DNA from: PALSA-350 sp963794165
Lineage (GTDB): Bacteria; Acidobacteriota; Terriglobia; Terriglobales; Acidobacteriaceae
Direction of reading: 5' to 3'
NCBI GenBank assembly: GCA_963794165.1
Contig: CAWCCT010000011.1
Location: forward strand, 558,001 to 622,000
DNA length: 64,000 nucleotides
The notes under the pieces were generated by a model that was not told the DNA's origin, ran no database searches, and saw only the letters and a program-made list of their open reading frames with translations. Position numbers and translations under genes: made by a program. Shown in pieces: positions 22,423-31,850 of this stretch (position 1 is the first letter of the stretch; every line of letters begins with the position of its first letter).

Positions 22423-24663
22423 TTAGAGGACTTGCCGCGCCATCATACGGGAGAACAGCCCGTCGCCGGCGGCCAGTTCCGCGAACGAGCCAGTCTCAAC
22501 CACACGCCCGGACTGCATCACATAAATCCTGTCGGCATTGCGAATGGTGCTCAGCCGGTGCGCCACGACGATGCGCGTCACCTTTAAACTATCAAGACTG
22601 CGGCTGACGACGGCTTGCGCGCGGTTGTCGAGCGCGCTGGTAGCCTCGTCGAATAACAGAATCCTTGGTTTGAATACCAGGGCGCGCGCAATCAGCAGGC
22701 GCTGGCGCTGTCCCATGGAGATGTTATTCGCGCCCTCGCTGATGAAAGTGTGCATGCCCATGGGGAACGATTCGATATCCGGCGCGATGCTCGCCCGGCG
22801 CGCTGCATCCCAGGCCTGGTCGAGCGTGATGGCCGCGCCCGCCGCGATGTTCTCGAAGATCGATTCCGCCAGCAGGTTGCTGCTCTGCAATACCACGCCC
22901 AACTGGCGGCGAACGCCAAGCGGATCGAGTCCGTTAAGGTCCTGGCCGTCGAATCGAACGGTTCCTGACCCAGGCGTCTCAAATCCCAACAGCAGTCGAA
23001 GCAGCGTCGATTTCCCGCTCCCGGAGGGGCCTACGATGGCGACGAATTCTCCGGGTTTAGCCTCGACAGTTACGTCATCCAGAGTCAAACGTCCGGAATT
23101 CTGGTAGCGAAATGTGACGTGCGAGATGGAGATCGCGCCTTCGAGAGTTCCGGGCGGTGATTTACCGGCATCCATCTCCGGCTGCGCGGCCAGAATCGGC
23201 TCCGATCTTCGCCAGAGATTCAAATCGTGCAACATATCGACGGCGGTGTTGCTCAAAAACGACATCGAGCTGATGAACACACCAAACGCGGCACTGAAAG
23301 CCAGGAAATCTCCCGGGGTCAGGGTTAATCGGGAATCGCTCGCGCTGCTGAGCAGGGTCGTACCCGCAATCAGAAATATCATGGCCGTCGCTAGAGTAGG
23401 GATGGTCTGGTTGAGGGCGCCGACCTGGTCCTTGAGCCGCTGCACCGTCAGATTAAGCTTCTGTTGTTCGCTATAACGCTTGCCCCAGTAGACGAACGCG
23501 AATCGCTCTGTGCCCGAAACTCGCAGCTTCGAAATTCCGTTGATCAGTTGCACCGTAATTCCAAACAGACGTCCCTCCAGTTCTTGCAACGGACGCAAGT
23601 GCCGCAGCATCGCAACTCCCGAGACCTGCGTCATCATCAGAATGAGAGCGCCTGCGGCAAGACCGGTCACAGCCAGCCGCCAGCTGTAATAGAACATCAA
23701 AGCCAGGTTGATCAGCGAAACCAAGCTGCCGAAGATGGCGCGCATCCCCGTCATACTCAAGCGCCGGAAAATCGTGCTGATGGCCATGGCGCGCGTGACA
23801 AGATCACCGGTTGAGTACTGCCGCAGAAACGAGGGGTGGAGTTTGAGCAAGCGGTCCCAAACCGCCGGCTGTGTGACCGAGTTCATTGCCGTGGAAATGC
23901 GCGTGGTCACGACGGCCTCCAGCAGGTCGAATAGCGACTTGCCCAGCGCCGCAACCATTAAGCCTAGTCCCATTTGAAACAGCAGAGAGCGGCTGGCATC
24001 GGGAATGGCAGTGTCGAACAGTACTCCGGTAGCGATGGGCACCAACATGCCGAGGAGAGCGCCCGCCAGAATCGTAGCCAACAACACCTTGAATTCATGC
24101 CCCATCGCGCGCGTGCTGAACCGGACAAGATCAATCGCACGATGGATTTTCTCGGGAAAGGGGCGATAAAAAACATATCCGAAGGGCTCGAGCGCTCTGG
24201 CGGCAGGAGCGTCCACAAAAATCTGCGCCCCGCTGGAAGGATCGAGCTGCAGGTACCTGCCGCCAGCCTGAGGCAGAAGGGCCTGCGGTCTTCCATCTTG
24301 CAGCGCAAAGGCAAGAATTGCTCCGCAATCCTTCTTCCACCATTCGCCCTCGAGCGTCACCCTGCGCGACCGGATATGCGACGAGCGCTCGATCGCGCGC
24401 AGCGTCTGCTCTTGCGTCCACGCCGGATCGATCACTCGTGGAGGCACGACCTGAATGCCGCAGACTTCACCCAGCACCCGCAAAGTGGCCACCATGGGCG
24501 GCCCTCCGGAAGGCAGCAGCTTCCCCGGACCGCGGGCGACGGAAGCCAGCGCATTGAGGGCGTTGTGGGTTGCTTCTGCCTGTTGCTGCTCGCGCTGCTT
24601 CAGGCGGCTCGCCAGATTGCTCGGCTCCGGGTCATTGCGTTCGGGCGGGCTGATTACGCTCAA
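22423..24663 (-). CDS. NHLM-type bacteriocin ABC transporter, ATP-binding/permease (no peptidase)
   Basis: The 746-residue protein has a ~170-residue N-terminal region, an ABC membrane domain of several helices and a C-terminal ATPase with Walker A GPSGSGKST, signature NISMGQRQR, Walker B ILLFDEATS and H-loop AHRLS. The layout is that of the second ABC subunit of NHLM (nitrile hydratase leader microcin) exporters. It overlaps the C39-ABC gene by 4 bp and probably forms a heterodimer with it to pump out the matured peptide across the inner membrane. Confidence 0.9.
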   Translation of the reverse strand: MSVISPPERNDPEPSNLASRLKQREQQQAEATHNALNALASVARGPGKLLPSGGPPMVATLRVLGEVCGIQVVPPRVIDPAWTQEQTLRAIERSSHIRSRRVTLEGEWWKKDCGAILAFALQDGRPQALLPQAGGRYLQLDPSSGAQIFVDAPAARALEPFGYVFYRPFPEKIHRAIDLVRFSTRAMGHEFKVLLATILAGALLGMLVPIATGVLFDTAIPDASRSLLFQMGLGLMVAALGKSLFDLLEAVVTTRISTAMNSVTQPAVWDRLLKLHPSFLRQYSTGDLVTRAMAISTIFRRLSMTGMRAIFGSLVSLINLALMFYYSWRLAVTGLAAGALILMMTQVSGVAMLRHLRPLQELEGRLFGITVQLINGISKLRVSGTERFAFVYWGKRYSEQQKLNLTVQRLKDQVGALNQTIPTLATAMIFLIAGTTLLSSASDSRLTLTPGDFLAFSAAFGVFISSMSFLSNTAVDMLHDLNLWRRSEPILAAQPEMDAGKSPPGTLEGAISISHVTFRYQNSGRLTLDDVTVEAKPGEFVAIVGPSGSGKSTLLRLLLGFETPGSGTVRFDGQDLNGLDPLGVRRQLGVVLQSSNLLAESIFENIAAGAAITLDQAWDAARRASIAPDIESFPMGMHTFISEGANNISMGQRQRLLIARALVFKPRILLFDEATSALDNRAQAVVSRSLDSLKVTRIVVAHRLSTIRNADRIYVMQSGRVVETGSFAELAAGDGLFSRMMARQVL

Positions 24664-26882
24664 GAGGGTGACTCCGCAACCAACGCATCACCCTCTTCCA
24701 CGATCAGTTCGGCGTAGGCGCCCTTCCGCGCCATCAGTTCTTCGTGCCTTCCGCGTTCTACCACCTTGCCCGCGCGCAAAACAATAATCTCATCGCAGTC
24801 GCGAATGGTGCTGAGACGCTGGGCGATAATCACGCAGGAACATTTTCGTTGCCACAAATTCTTGCCGATCAGCCACTCCGTCTCCGTGTCCAGCGCACTG
24901 GTGGCCTCATCCAGAACCAGGATCGACGGATTGTTCACCAGCGACCGCGCAATCTCCAGCCGTTGACGCTGACCGCCGCTCAAATTGCGCGCACCCTCCT
25001 CCAGTTGCGCATCGTAACCGCCGGGCAGCGAGTTTATGTCTTCGTGAATGCAGGCATCCCGGCACGCCTCAAGCAGTTCCTGATCGGAAACCACCGAAGA
25101 CCAGAGTGTGAGGTTGTCGCGCACCGACCCTTCAAAAAGAAAAATATCCTGCTCCACCAGCGCAAGGGAGGTCGACAGCACGCGTCGCGGAATCTGCGTA
25201 AGCGCTTCCCCATCGAACAAAACCTCGCCGCTCCACGGCTGGTAGAGACCGCACACCAGCTTGCCGATCGTAGATTTCCCCGACCCGCTGGGTCCGACAA
25301 TGGCTATTCTCTCGCCCGGTTTCAAGGAAAAACTCAGATTCTCGATCAACGGCGGCGCAACCGAGTTGTAGCCGAAGCTGAGATTGCGTACCTCAATGGC
25401 TCCCGTCAATCGCGCTTCCTGTTGCTTGCCGCTTGCATCGTCTTCCCGTGCCGCTGGATCCTGCTTCTCGAGCAGGATATCGTCGAGCCGGTTCATGCCT
25501 CCCTGCAATTCCTGGATCGCGCCCCCCAGCCCCAAGAGATTGTTCAGCGGCTGCAGAAAGCTCGCCATCAGGCTTTGAAACGCCACCAGCATGCCGATGG
25601 TGAAGTAACCGTTGATGACCCGCACTCCCCCGACCACCATGATCAAGGCCACGGTCAGCGCCGAAAGAAACGAGGGCAGAACGCCCAGCGATTGATTAGT
25701 GAGATCGAGTTGCTGCTGCACATTGATGGCTTTGGCGTAGGTGCCGGCCCAGCGTCCGAAGAAGTCCGATTCCAGGCCCGACGCTTTCAAGGTTTCGATG
25801 CCCTGCAGTCCGGCGATGGCCAGGCCGTAGCTTTTGCCGTATTCCAACTGCAGACGCTTGTTGGCGTCGATTCGTGACCGGGCAACAAACCGCAATGCGG
25901 CGAAATTGGCCGCTGCGCACACCATCCCGATGGTGGCCAACACGGGATCGTAGCAGTACATCACGATGGCGTAGAACACGATCATGCACAGGTCGATGAA
26001 CGTAGTGGCCAGTCTGCCCGAGAGTAACGACGCGACTTCGCTGTTGATTTCGACCCGGCTGCTGACTTCTCCCGCGTAGCGCTGCCCGTAGAAGCTCGCC
26101 GGCAATCGTAGAATCAGCCACATGAAGCGGCTCGACATTACCACTGCCAGCTTGATCTTAAAGGCACGAAGGAACTTGAGCTGCCAGATCGTCAGCGCGC
26201 CGCGCAGCAAGGCCGTCAGCGCCATTCCGATCACCAGCGGGCGCAGCCAGTCGTGCATTCGCCGGACGAGCACGTTGTCGACAAACACCTGGCTGAAAAC
26301 CGGTACCGCCAGTCCCGGCAATACCAGCAGCATCCCAAGCAACACACAAAAGGTGAGTGCAGAAAGCGAACCCTGCAGGCGCTGATAAAGTGCAGGAATG
26401 GCCCTGGGTTTATGACCGTCTTTCTTGAAGTAATCGCCCGGTCTTAGGAAGAAAACAAGTCCCGTATACGATTCGCTGAACTCCTTGAACGTTACCCATC
26501 TTGATCCGCTGGCCGGATCGTTGAGGTAAACCCGGTTGCGTTTCCGGTCCAGACCTTCCATCACCAGGAAATGGTCGAAGTTCCAGAACACGATGAAGGG
26601 AAACGCCATGTCGCCGATGTCATCCAGATCGGTGGCGTGCGCGGTGGCCTTCAGACCATAGGAATGCGCCGCTTTTAGGATGTAAGTGGCCTGACTGCCG
26701 TCGCGGGAAACGCCGCAGGCCAGCCGCAGCTCAGTCAGTGGAACCCAACGTCCGTAGTAAGCAAGGATGATGCCGAGGGCGGCTGCCCCGCACTCCACCG
26801 CCTCCATTTGCAGAATCGTGGGCGTGCGAACCCGCTTGCTGCGGAACCTCGCGATGAATGGCAGCGTTTTAATTGACCCCAA
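24660..26882 (-). CDS. NHLM-type C39 peptidase/ABC exporter
   Basis: The 740-residue protein starts with a C39 peptidase domain with Cys31 in MEAVECGAAALG, His104 in NFDHFLV and Asp122 in NDPASG, all present. Six membrane segments and an ATPase follow (Walker A GPSGSGKST, signature LSGGQRQR, Walker B ILVLDEATS). C39 domains cut peptide leaders after Gly-Gly, which matches all three precursors here (VVGG, VVGG, IAGG). The upstream HlyD gene overlaps its start by 14 bp. Confidence 0.93.
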   Translation of the reverse strand: MGSIKTLPFIARFRSKRVRTPTILQMEAVECGAAALGIILAYYGRWVPLTELRLACGVSRDGSQATYILKAAHSYGLKATAHATDLDDIGDMAFPFIVFWNFDHFLVMEGLDRKRNRVYLNDPASGSRWVTFKEFSESYTGLVFFLRPGDYFKKDGHKPRAIPALYQRLQGSLSALTFCVLLGMLLVLPGLAVPVFSQVFVDNVLVRRMHDWLRPLVIGMALTALLRGALTIWQLKFLRAFKIKLAVVMSSRFMWLILRLPASFYGQRYAGEVSSRVEINSEVASLLSGRLATTFIDLCMIVFYAIVMYCYDPVLATIGMVCAAANFAALRFVARSRIDANKRLQLEYGKSYGLAIAGLQGIETLKASGLESDFFGRWAGTYAKAINVQQQLDLTNQSLGVLPSFLSALTVALIMVVGGVRVINGYFTIGMLVAFQSLMASFLQPLNNLLGLGGAIQELQGGMNRLDDILLEKQDPAAREDDASGKQQEARLTGAIEVRNLSFGYNSVAPPLIENLSFSLKPGERIAIVGPSGSGKSTIGKLVCGLYQPWSGEVLFDGEALTQIPRRVLSTSLALVEQDIFLFEGSVRDNLTLWSSVVSDQELLEACRDACIHEDINSLPGGYDAQLEEGARNLSGGQRQRLEIARSLVNNPSILVLDEATSALDTETEWLIGKNLWQRKCSCVIIAQRLSTIRDCDEIIVLRAGKVVERGRHEELMARKGAYAELIVEEGDALVAESPS

Positions 26883-28185
26883 GCGCCCCTCGCAGGATTG
26901 GAAGCAGGTAGGTGATCGGAGCGCGCGTTTCCACCGTAACCCGAGCGCTGGTGGTGGTACCCGCGGTAATCGGGATCTGCGGCCCCTTCGATGACGACCA
27001 TCGAAACCCGCTATAAGTCGATCCGTCCTTCTCTAAACTAACCAGCACTTCGATCTGTGGCTCGTTGCGCAACATTCGCTCCGCGACCTCGGGGCTTCCC
27101 AGCATCACCACCGCTCCCTCCTTCGTCACAGGAAACGCGGACACCGACGAGACGCCGCCCACAATTCCGCCAAACCTTTCGCGCTCAACGCTGTCGGGAG
27201 TGACCTGGATCCTCATGCCGGGGCGAATCTGCTTGCCTTCGCCCACCCCGAAATAGGCGATGCAAACCAGATTGCTGGCAGCTTCCTGCAGTTCCAGGGA
27301 CGCCAATCGGGAGCCGGCATTCACGGCCTGTCCCGGATGGGCCGCGATTTCGACCACCCGGCCGCCGTATTCGCTGAGGACGTGCGTATTGTTTTCCAGC
27401 TGAACCTGCGCCACCTCAACGTTCCGGCGCAACTCCAGAATCTGGTTTTGCCGCTGGTTGCTGGACTGCAACAGCGAGCGCGATAGTTCCGTGCGTTGCG
27501 TTTCGATCCGATTGATCTGGCTCTCGAGGTCGCTGCGCTGCGTGTCCATATCCGAAATGCGCACTTCGTTGTCCAGGTTTTCTTTCTCGGTCTGCAGCAG
27601 ATCGTAAGACACCTGGGGTTCGATTCCTGCGTTAATGGACTCATGCAGTGCATCTAACCGCTTTTTGAAAACGCCGCGCAATGCCTCGTGGTTGTGAATG
27701 CTTTCGTTCAAACTCGCGATCTGCATCTGCAGGTCTTTTTGGTGAGCCGTGGAATCGCGGTCCTGCAAACGCGCTTGCTGCCCTTGCAGGGCGTTCTGCT
27801 TGCGGTCTTCACCCTCCAGCACTGCTAGCCGCGCGCGGTCTTCTTCCTGTTGGCGTCGGATGGGCGATTCATCGATGACCCCAATCAGGTCGCCTTTCTT
27901 GACCTGGTCGCCCACCTGCAGGTTGAAATCAGCCAGCCTGCCGGCTGCCTGCGATTGAATCTCCACGATTTTGTTCGGCCGGATGATGATTCCCCGTCCG
28001 CTAACCGTGGTCGGCAACCGTCCCCAAATACACCAGGCAATTGACACCGCACCCAGTGTGAGCAGGATCGCCAGTAAGAACCAGTCTTTGGGCGACACGA
28101 TCCGGATGAGTTGATCCAGGCGCTCCGGAGACGACATCCGTTCGAGCGCCTGCTTTCGGAATATGCCTTGTCGTTCTTCAGGCAT
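26869..28185 (-). CDS. NHLM-type HlyD-family secretion (membrane fusion) protein
   Basis: The 438-residue protein has one N-terminal membrane anchor (DWFLLAILLTLGAVSIAW), a lipoyl/barrel-sandwich segment, a long coiled coil of about 160 residues rich in Gln, Glu and Leu, and a C-terminal beta domain with a hydrophobic tail (ITYLLPILRGALG). It is the periplasmic adaptor for the exporter pair. It is first in the HlyD-C39-ABC run, all overlapping and surely one operon. Confidence 0.9.
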   Translation of the reverse strand: MPEERQGIFRKQALERMSSPERLDQLIRIVSPKDWFLLAILLTLGAVSIAWCIWGRLPTTVSGRGIIIRPNKIVEIQSQAAGRLADFNLQVGDQVKKGDLIGVIDESPIRRQQEEDRARLAVLEGEDRKQNALQGQQARLQDRDSTAHQKDLQMQIASLNESIHNHEALRGVFKKRLDALHESINAGIEPQVSYDLLQTEKENLDNEVRISDMDTQRSDLESQINRIETQRTELSRSLLQSSNQRQNQILELRRNVEVAQVQLENNTHVLSEYGGRVVEIAAHPGQAVNAGSRLASLELQEAASNLVCIAYFGVGEGKQIRPGMRIQVTPDSVERERFGGIVGGVSSVSAFPVTKEGAVVMLGSPEVAERMLRNEPQIEVLVSLEKDGSTYSGFRWSSSKGPQIPITAGTTTSARVTVETRAPITYLLPILRGALGVN

Positions 28186-28224
28186 CTTGATCTTCTCTTG
28201 GGCCTCCGAGAGGCCGGGGGCACA

Positions 28225-28848
28225 TTATTCGCCACGCAGCCGTTTCATCATCAAGGCGACGCGTGCCCCCGCCAGCGACAAAGTATCCAGCATGGTCGGC
28301 CCGATCTCGTCTCCCATATCCACTTGCTCCCGATCGATGGAAGCCCGCCCGTAGCCGAGCGACGTGACGGTGTTGCGCAATCGATCGGCGAGAAAAACCG
28401 CGAGCGCGCGGTAAAACCGGGCGGCGAACGCCGGATCGTTGAGCCGATCTCGCAGAGCCGCCACTGGAATGGAGAGCACCAGGGAATCCTCCAGCGCGAC
28501 GACGCTCGCCGAGGGCGGGCGCGCATCCACAAACGACATCTCTCCCACCATCTCGCCAGTCCGCAGCTCAGCGATCTGCTTGCCTTGCAACGCTCCTGAC
28601 CGGACCGCGAACGCACCCTCGACCACCACGTAGAGATAATCGCTGCTGTGACCTTCCTGGATCAGCATGCTTCCGGCAGCCATTCGCTCGCGTTTGCCGG
28701 CGGCGATCATCCACTCCACGTCGCTGTCGTCCAATGTGCCGAGAATGACAAGAGCTTTCCGCATATCCCGACTGTTCCCGCAAGTCTCAACCACTGAATG
28801 TTCGGCGACATTATACATTCTGCGGTCGAAGTATTCTCCAAGCTCCAA
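28225..28848 (-). CDS. Cyclic-nucleotide-binding domain protein
   Basis: The frame contains a single cNMP-binding beta roll (GSMLIQEGHSSDYLYVVVEG, then GEMVGEMSFVDARPPSASVVA) followed by a helical tail, with no helix-turn-helix or membrane part. The conserved PRPPSA-type phosphate loop is represented by DARPPSASV. The longest start is TTG 28848; ATG 28818 and ATG 28764 are alternatives, and family-like sequence starts at the last. It sits just upstream of the exporter genes and may link production or export to a cAMP/cGMP-type signal, for example from the cyclase at 37967. That link is inference. Confidence 0.82.
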   Translation of the reverse strand: MELGEYFDRRMYNVAEHSVVETCGNSRDMRKALVILGTLDDSDVEWMIAAGKRERMAAGSMLIQEGHSSDYLYVVVEGAFAVRSGALQGKQIAELRTGEMVGEMSFVDARPPSASVVALEDSLVLSIPVAALRDRLNDPAFAARFYRALAVFLADRLRNTVTSLGYGRASIDREQVDMGDEIGPTMLDTLSLAGARVALMMKRLRGE

Positions 28849-28912
28849 CCGCTGCTTCGCAGTGTCGCTTCGAACGCCACCACGCAGGGGAGGAGACTGG
28901 AGTGGTAAGGCA

Positions 28913-30076
28913 TCAGTAGTGCAGCGGCCGGTGAATCATACTTGGGACAAACATCTTAACGACGGGAATTCCGAAACGGGGATTGGTTAGATCAACCCGG
29001 TAGACATCCCGGTGGCCGGCAGTTCGCAGGTCGCCCAACACAGTGCGCAGATCTTGCGCCAGATCTCCGCTCGAACGGTCGACGATGTCGCTCCAAGCGA
29101 GATCGCCCCGCTGGCCCTCGAAGAAGGAGCGCAGACGGTCGTGGACGGCACTGAATTCGTAGGCTTCGGGACTCAGGTCCTCGCGCGCGCCGTGGATGAA
29201 CGTCAGGCGCGCTTGTGCCGCTTCGGTAATCGCCCGGGCTGCCGCCACAGTTGGATCGAGATGGGTGCCATGGCCGATATTGACAGCAGTGCAAGCAGCG
29301 GGGGTGTCAGGATCAACGAACGCCGCCCAAAACGTACTTACCGGCACGGAACTTGCGACCCGCACGAGGGTCACGGCGATCCCAGCCCGAGCAAGCCGGT
29401 CTCGCAGCGCAGCCAACGGCCCGGCGGGTAAGGTGTCGAGATCAACCACCCGCGATTCGCCGCGGGGCAGAGTCAGCCCGCCAAGAAGCAGACAGGCCAT
29501 CGCATCTCGCTCGATGATCTCGTAGAGCGCATGCAATGTAGCCTCCACCGGGTGGTTGCCAGAGGCGAGCCCGTTGGTCGAGTAGGCTCCCAGCATCGGC
29601 TCGACCACGAACGCGGCACAGACAGGTAGCCACACCGGCATTGGCGGCTCGACCCGCTCGCCGCGGACCCAGTCGATCAAGCGCTGCGGCGTCAGATAAT
29701 GCGGCGCCTCCCTAGGAAAATCGGGCAAGGCGGAGGGCGGCACAAAAGGTTGGCCCTCGCGTTCCAACTCGGTCATGCTCGCGCGTCGAAATTCTCCGAC
29801 CGGGGTTTCAGCATGCCAATGTTCGATCGCTTCCATCAGTGCGCCCACCTTGGCGGCCGCGTGCGTGATGCCCTTGCCATTCGACACCTGGACCTGCTTG
29901 CAGATGGGCCGGATCGCGCACCAGGTCGGGATCCCGAGCCGATCGAGATCGGTAATGTTCGCCACCCGAGTGATGCCCATATCAGCGAGCAGTGGCTTAA
30001 TCCGTGCCAAGGTGTCCAGCGGTGCGACAACGCGATGCGTGCCTTCGGCGTAGGTGACGGGCAGCCTCGGGGTCAT
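28913..30076 (-). CDS. YcaO-domain protein 2
   Basis: The 387-residue protein carries VGALMEAIEHWHAE, YEIIERDAMACLL and ARAITEAAQARLT, the same three ATP-site signatures as YcaO 1. It also shares the N-terminal pattern EGTHRVVAPLDTLARIKP and GITRVANITDLDRLGIP. It ends FVPSMIHRPLHY without a PxPxP tail. ATG 30076 is chosen because it overlaps the TfuA 2 stop as ATGA and starts TPRLPVTYAEGTHR. It is a separate YcaO lineage, not a recent duplicate of YcaO 1, and probably serves precursor 3 next door. Confidence 0.9.
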   Translation of the reverse strand: MTPRLPVTYAEGTHRVVAPLDTLARIKPLLADMGITRVANITDLDRLGIPTWCAIRPICKQVQVSNGKGITHAAAKVGALMEAIEHWHAETPVGEFRRASMTELEREGQPFVPPSALPDFPREAPHYLTPQRLIDWVRGERVEPPMPVWLPVCAAFVVEPMLGAYSTNGLASGNHPVEATLHALYEIIERDAMACLLLGGLTLPRGESRVVDLDTLPAGPLAALRDRLARAGIAVTLVRVASSVPVSTFWAAFVDPDTPAACTAVNIGHGTHLDPTVAAARAITEAAQARLTFIHGAREDLSPEAYEFSAVHDRLRSFFEGQRGDLAWSDIVDRSSGDLAQDLRTVLGDLRTAGHRDVYRVDLTNPRFGIPVVKMFVPSMIHRPLHY

Positions 30077-31287
30077 GAAAGCGGCTCCGATCGGAGCCGG
30101 CCGCCGCATCCATCAAGCTCCAGAGCCTCGATCAGGGTAACCGAAAAATGCCAGTGATAACCGAAATGCGCTGGGGTCATTTCGACTAGCCAATCGACCA
30201 GCTTTTCACCACAGAGGTCGGGGCGTTCAATACCATTTTCGTTTGCCCATTCGAGAATGATGCCGCGTCGAGCGGTTTCGCTGTCGATGTCGTGCCCTGC
30301 CGCGAAGGCACGCACTGCCGCCGTGACGAGAGCCCGTTCTGTAAGTGCTGCCTCGGCACGGCGAGGCGGGCCGTCAGCGGCCGGAAACCGGGCGCGCTCG
30401 AGGGCAAGATCGTCAACCGTAGCGACGATTCCTCGACAGCGTGCCCATTCGCCAACAAAGAAGAGTGTCGATAGAGCCTGTTTCAAGACTTGTAGCTGAT
30501 CGGCGGCGATGCCGGCCCGCCGCGCGATCGCGGCAGGGTCGAGCGCCGCCAAGCGAGGGGCAAAACCTTCTTCAACGAGTCGCTCTTGTCTATACCAATG
30601 CGGCGGCGATGCGGGGGTTGGACGCACTCGCGGGTCCCCCGCCACGCCGGACGCGATTGTGGTCAGGGCAGCGATGGCATCGAGACGCTTCTGGTCGATG
30701 CGCTGCTTGACTAGAAAACTCGAAAGGGCGTCGCGACGGACAGCTGGCCACTTCGTTGCGGGACTGGCGTCGAGGAGCGCCGCGAAGGAACGGTTAGGAA
30801 AGTATAAGCGTCTGACAGATTCGAGCAGAATAGCGTGCTCCTCCGCGGTAATGATCTTGGGAACAGCCGCCGCCAGCGTGGCTCGGATGTTCACAAGCGG
30901 CTCTGACAACGCCGGATAACCTAGTTCGGCGGGACCGTAAGTAAGCGCCACCTCGTCGTCGCCGTCGATAACTCCGTCGCGGTACCACGCAAAGATCCGC
31001 CCGTGGCCGACCATGCCGAAGCTGTGCAATTCCGCCGCGCGCAAAGCGCCCATGCTGGAGGCGCCATGGACGACTGCTCCCTCGAACAGAGCGTCGACGA
31101 TCTCGCGCTGCCAAACCGAGGGCTGGCCGTGAAACTCACCGTCGATCAGCACGATCGTCGTGTATCCGTCGATCAGCCCACGATAGATGTCGCCGCGGCG
31201 CGCCGGGGGACGAAACTCGGCGGCTATCAACGATGCAGCCTCGGCCCGCTTCAGGCTAGGCCCAAGAAATACGAGCGGTGGCGTCAC
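30073..31287 (-). CDS. TfuA-like protein 2
   Basis: The TfuA core is clear: PPLVFLGPSLKRAEA, GLIDGYTTIVLIDGEFHGQP, GASSMGALRAAELHSFGM, GDDEVALTYGPAELGYPALS. A helical C-terminal region follows. The start is set at GTG 31287 by comparison with TfuA 1, which begins directly at the equivalent strand. The frame stays open upstream to 31584, but that 99-residue stretch has no TfuA resemblance. Gene order here is TfuA then YcaO, the reverse of the first pair. Confidence 0.85.
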   Translation of the reverse strand: MTPPLVFLGPSLKRAEAASLIAAEFRPPARRGDIYRGLIDGYTTIVLIDGEFHGQPSVWQREIVDALFEGAVVHGASSMGALRAAELHSFGMVGHGRIFAWYRDGVIDGDDEVALTYGPAELGYPALSEPLVNIRATLAAAVPKIITAEEHAILLESVRRLYFPNRSFAALLDASPATKWPAVRRDALSSFLVKQRIDQKRLDAIAALTTIASGVAGDPRVRPTPASPPHWYRQERLVEEGFAPRLAALDPAAIARRAGIAADQLQVLKQALSTLFFVGEWARCRGIVATVDDLALERARFPAADGPPRRAEAALTERALVTAAVRAFAAGHDIDSETARRGIILEWANENGIERPDLCGEKLVDWLVEMTPAHFGYHWHFSVTLIEALELDGCGGRLRSEPLS

Positions 31288-31601
31288 CGCTGACGCCGAT
31301 GCACGCCGCTCCGAGCAGTTGCCCGCGGTTAGCAATGTAGAATCGCGCACGAAATGAGCTCCGACAAGGACTGCATCGCCAGCAAAACCGCTCTGCGGCC
31401 CGTAATGATCGCCAGCCTCTGGGGCCCTGCATTCGGCAAAGCCTTCGCGATCAATCCCAAGGCCGCAATCATTAATATTCGCATTAACGACTCTTGACAA
31501 CCGCCCGTCATGAAGATACCATTCAGCCGCGTTCGATAGTAGCTTTGATCTTCGTTCGATCGTAGATTTTCCAAACCTCAACATACATAAAGGAGGCAGC
31601 G
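31288..31601. other. Divergent intergenic region between TfuA 2 and precursor 3
   Basis: About 314 bp that must hold the promoters for the minus-strand TfuA-YcaO transcript and the plus-strand precursor 3. Minus-strand frames run through it but show no recognisable domain. I see no clear -35/-10 pair. Confidence 0.5.
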
Positions 31602-31751
31602 ATGGCGGAAGAAGTAATGGTAGGTTTGAAGAAAAAGGGCCCGGCGGGCGGCCCGGTTGAGACAGAGAAACGGCCCCAGATCGAGCTGACCGAGGAAGAT
31701 CTCAAACAGATCGCGGGCGGCACGACAAAGGCAATCAGGTTTGTGAGCTAG
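31602..31751 (+). CDS. RiPP precursor peptide 3 (49 aa, Gly-Gly leader)
   Basis: An ATG at 31602 with a strong AGGAGG (31591-31596) 5 bp upstream opens a 49-residue peptide. Its leader contains IELTEEDLKQIAGG, the acidic helix plus double glycine typical of C39-processed leaders. The short core is TTKAIRFVS, with two Thr and one Ser and no Cys. The N-terminal part is charged (GLKKKGPAGGPVETEKRPQ). It is unrelated in sequence to precursors 1 and 2 except for the GG helix. It is followed within 26 bp by a terminator, so it forms a monocistronic unit between TfuA 2 and the FkbH gene. Confidence 0.82.
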   Translation: MAEEVMVGLKKKGPAGGPVETEKRPQIELTEEDLKQIAGGTTKAIRFVS

Positions 31752-31776
31752 TAGACAGCATCCCAGCATCAAAGAT

Positions 31777-31820
31777 TCCGGCACGTACCAGAGGCCAAAC
31801 GGACTCCAGTACGTGCCGGA
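31777..31820. terminator. Terminator hairpin after precursor 3 (probably bidirectional)
   Basis: Perfect 12-bp arms tccggcacgtac (31777-31788) and gtacgtgccgga (31809-31820) with a 20-base loop, followed by tttcgcgttt. It lies between the precursor 3 stop (plus strand) and the FkbH stop (minus strand) and could end both transcripts. Confidence 0.78.
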
Positions 31821-31850
31821 TTTCGCGTTTAGCCATGAACTGAGCTGCTC

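Noticed and set aside
31288..31584. 99-residue N-terminal extension of TfuA 2
   Set aside because: The frame is open but has no similarity to TfuA 1, lacks a good ribosome site and fills the divergent promoter region.
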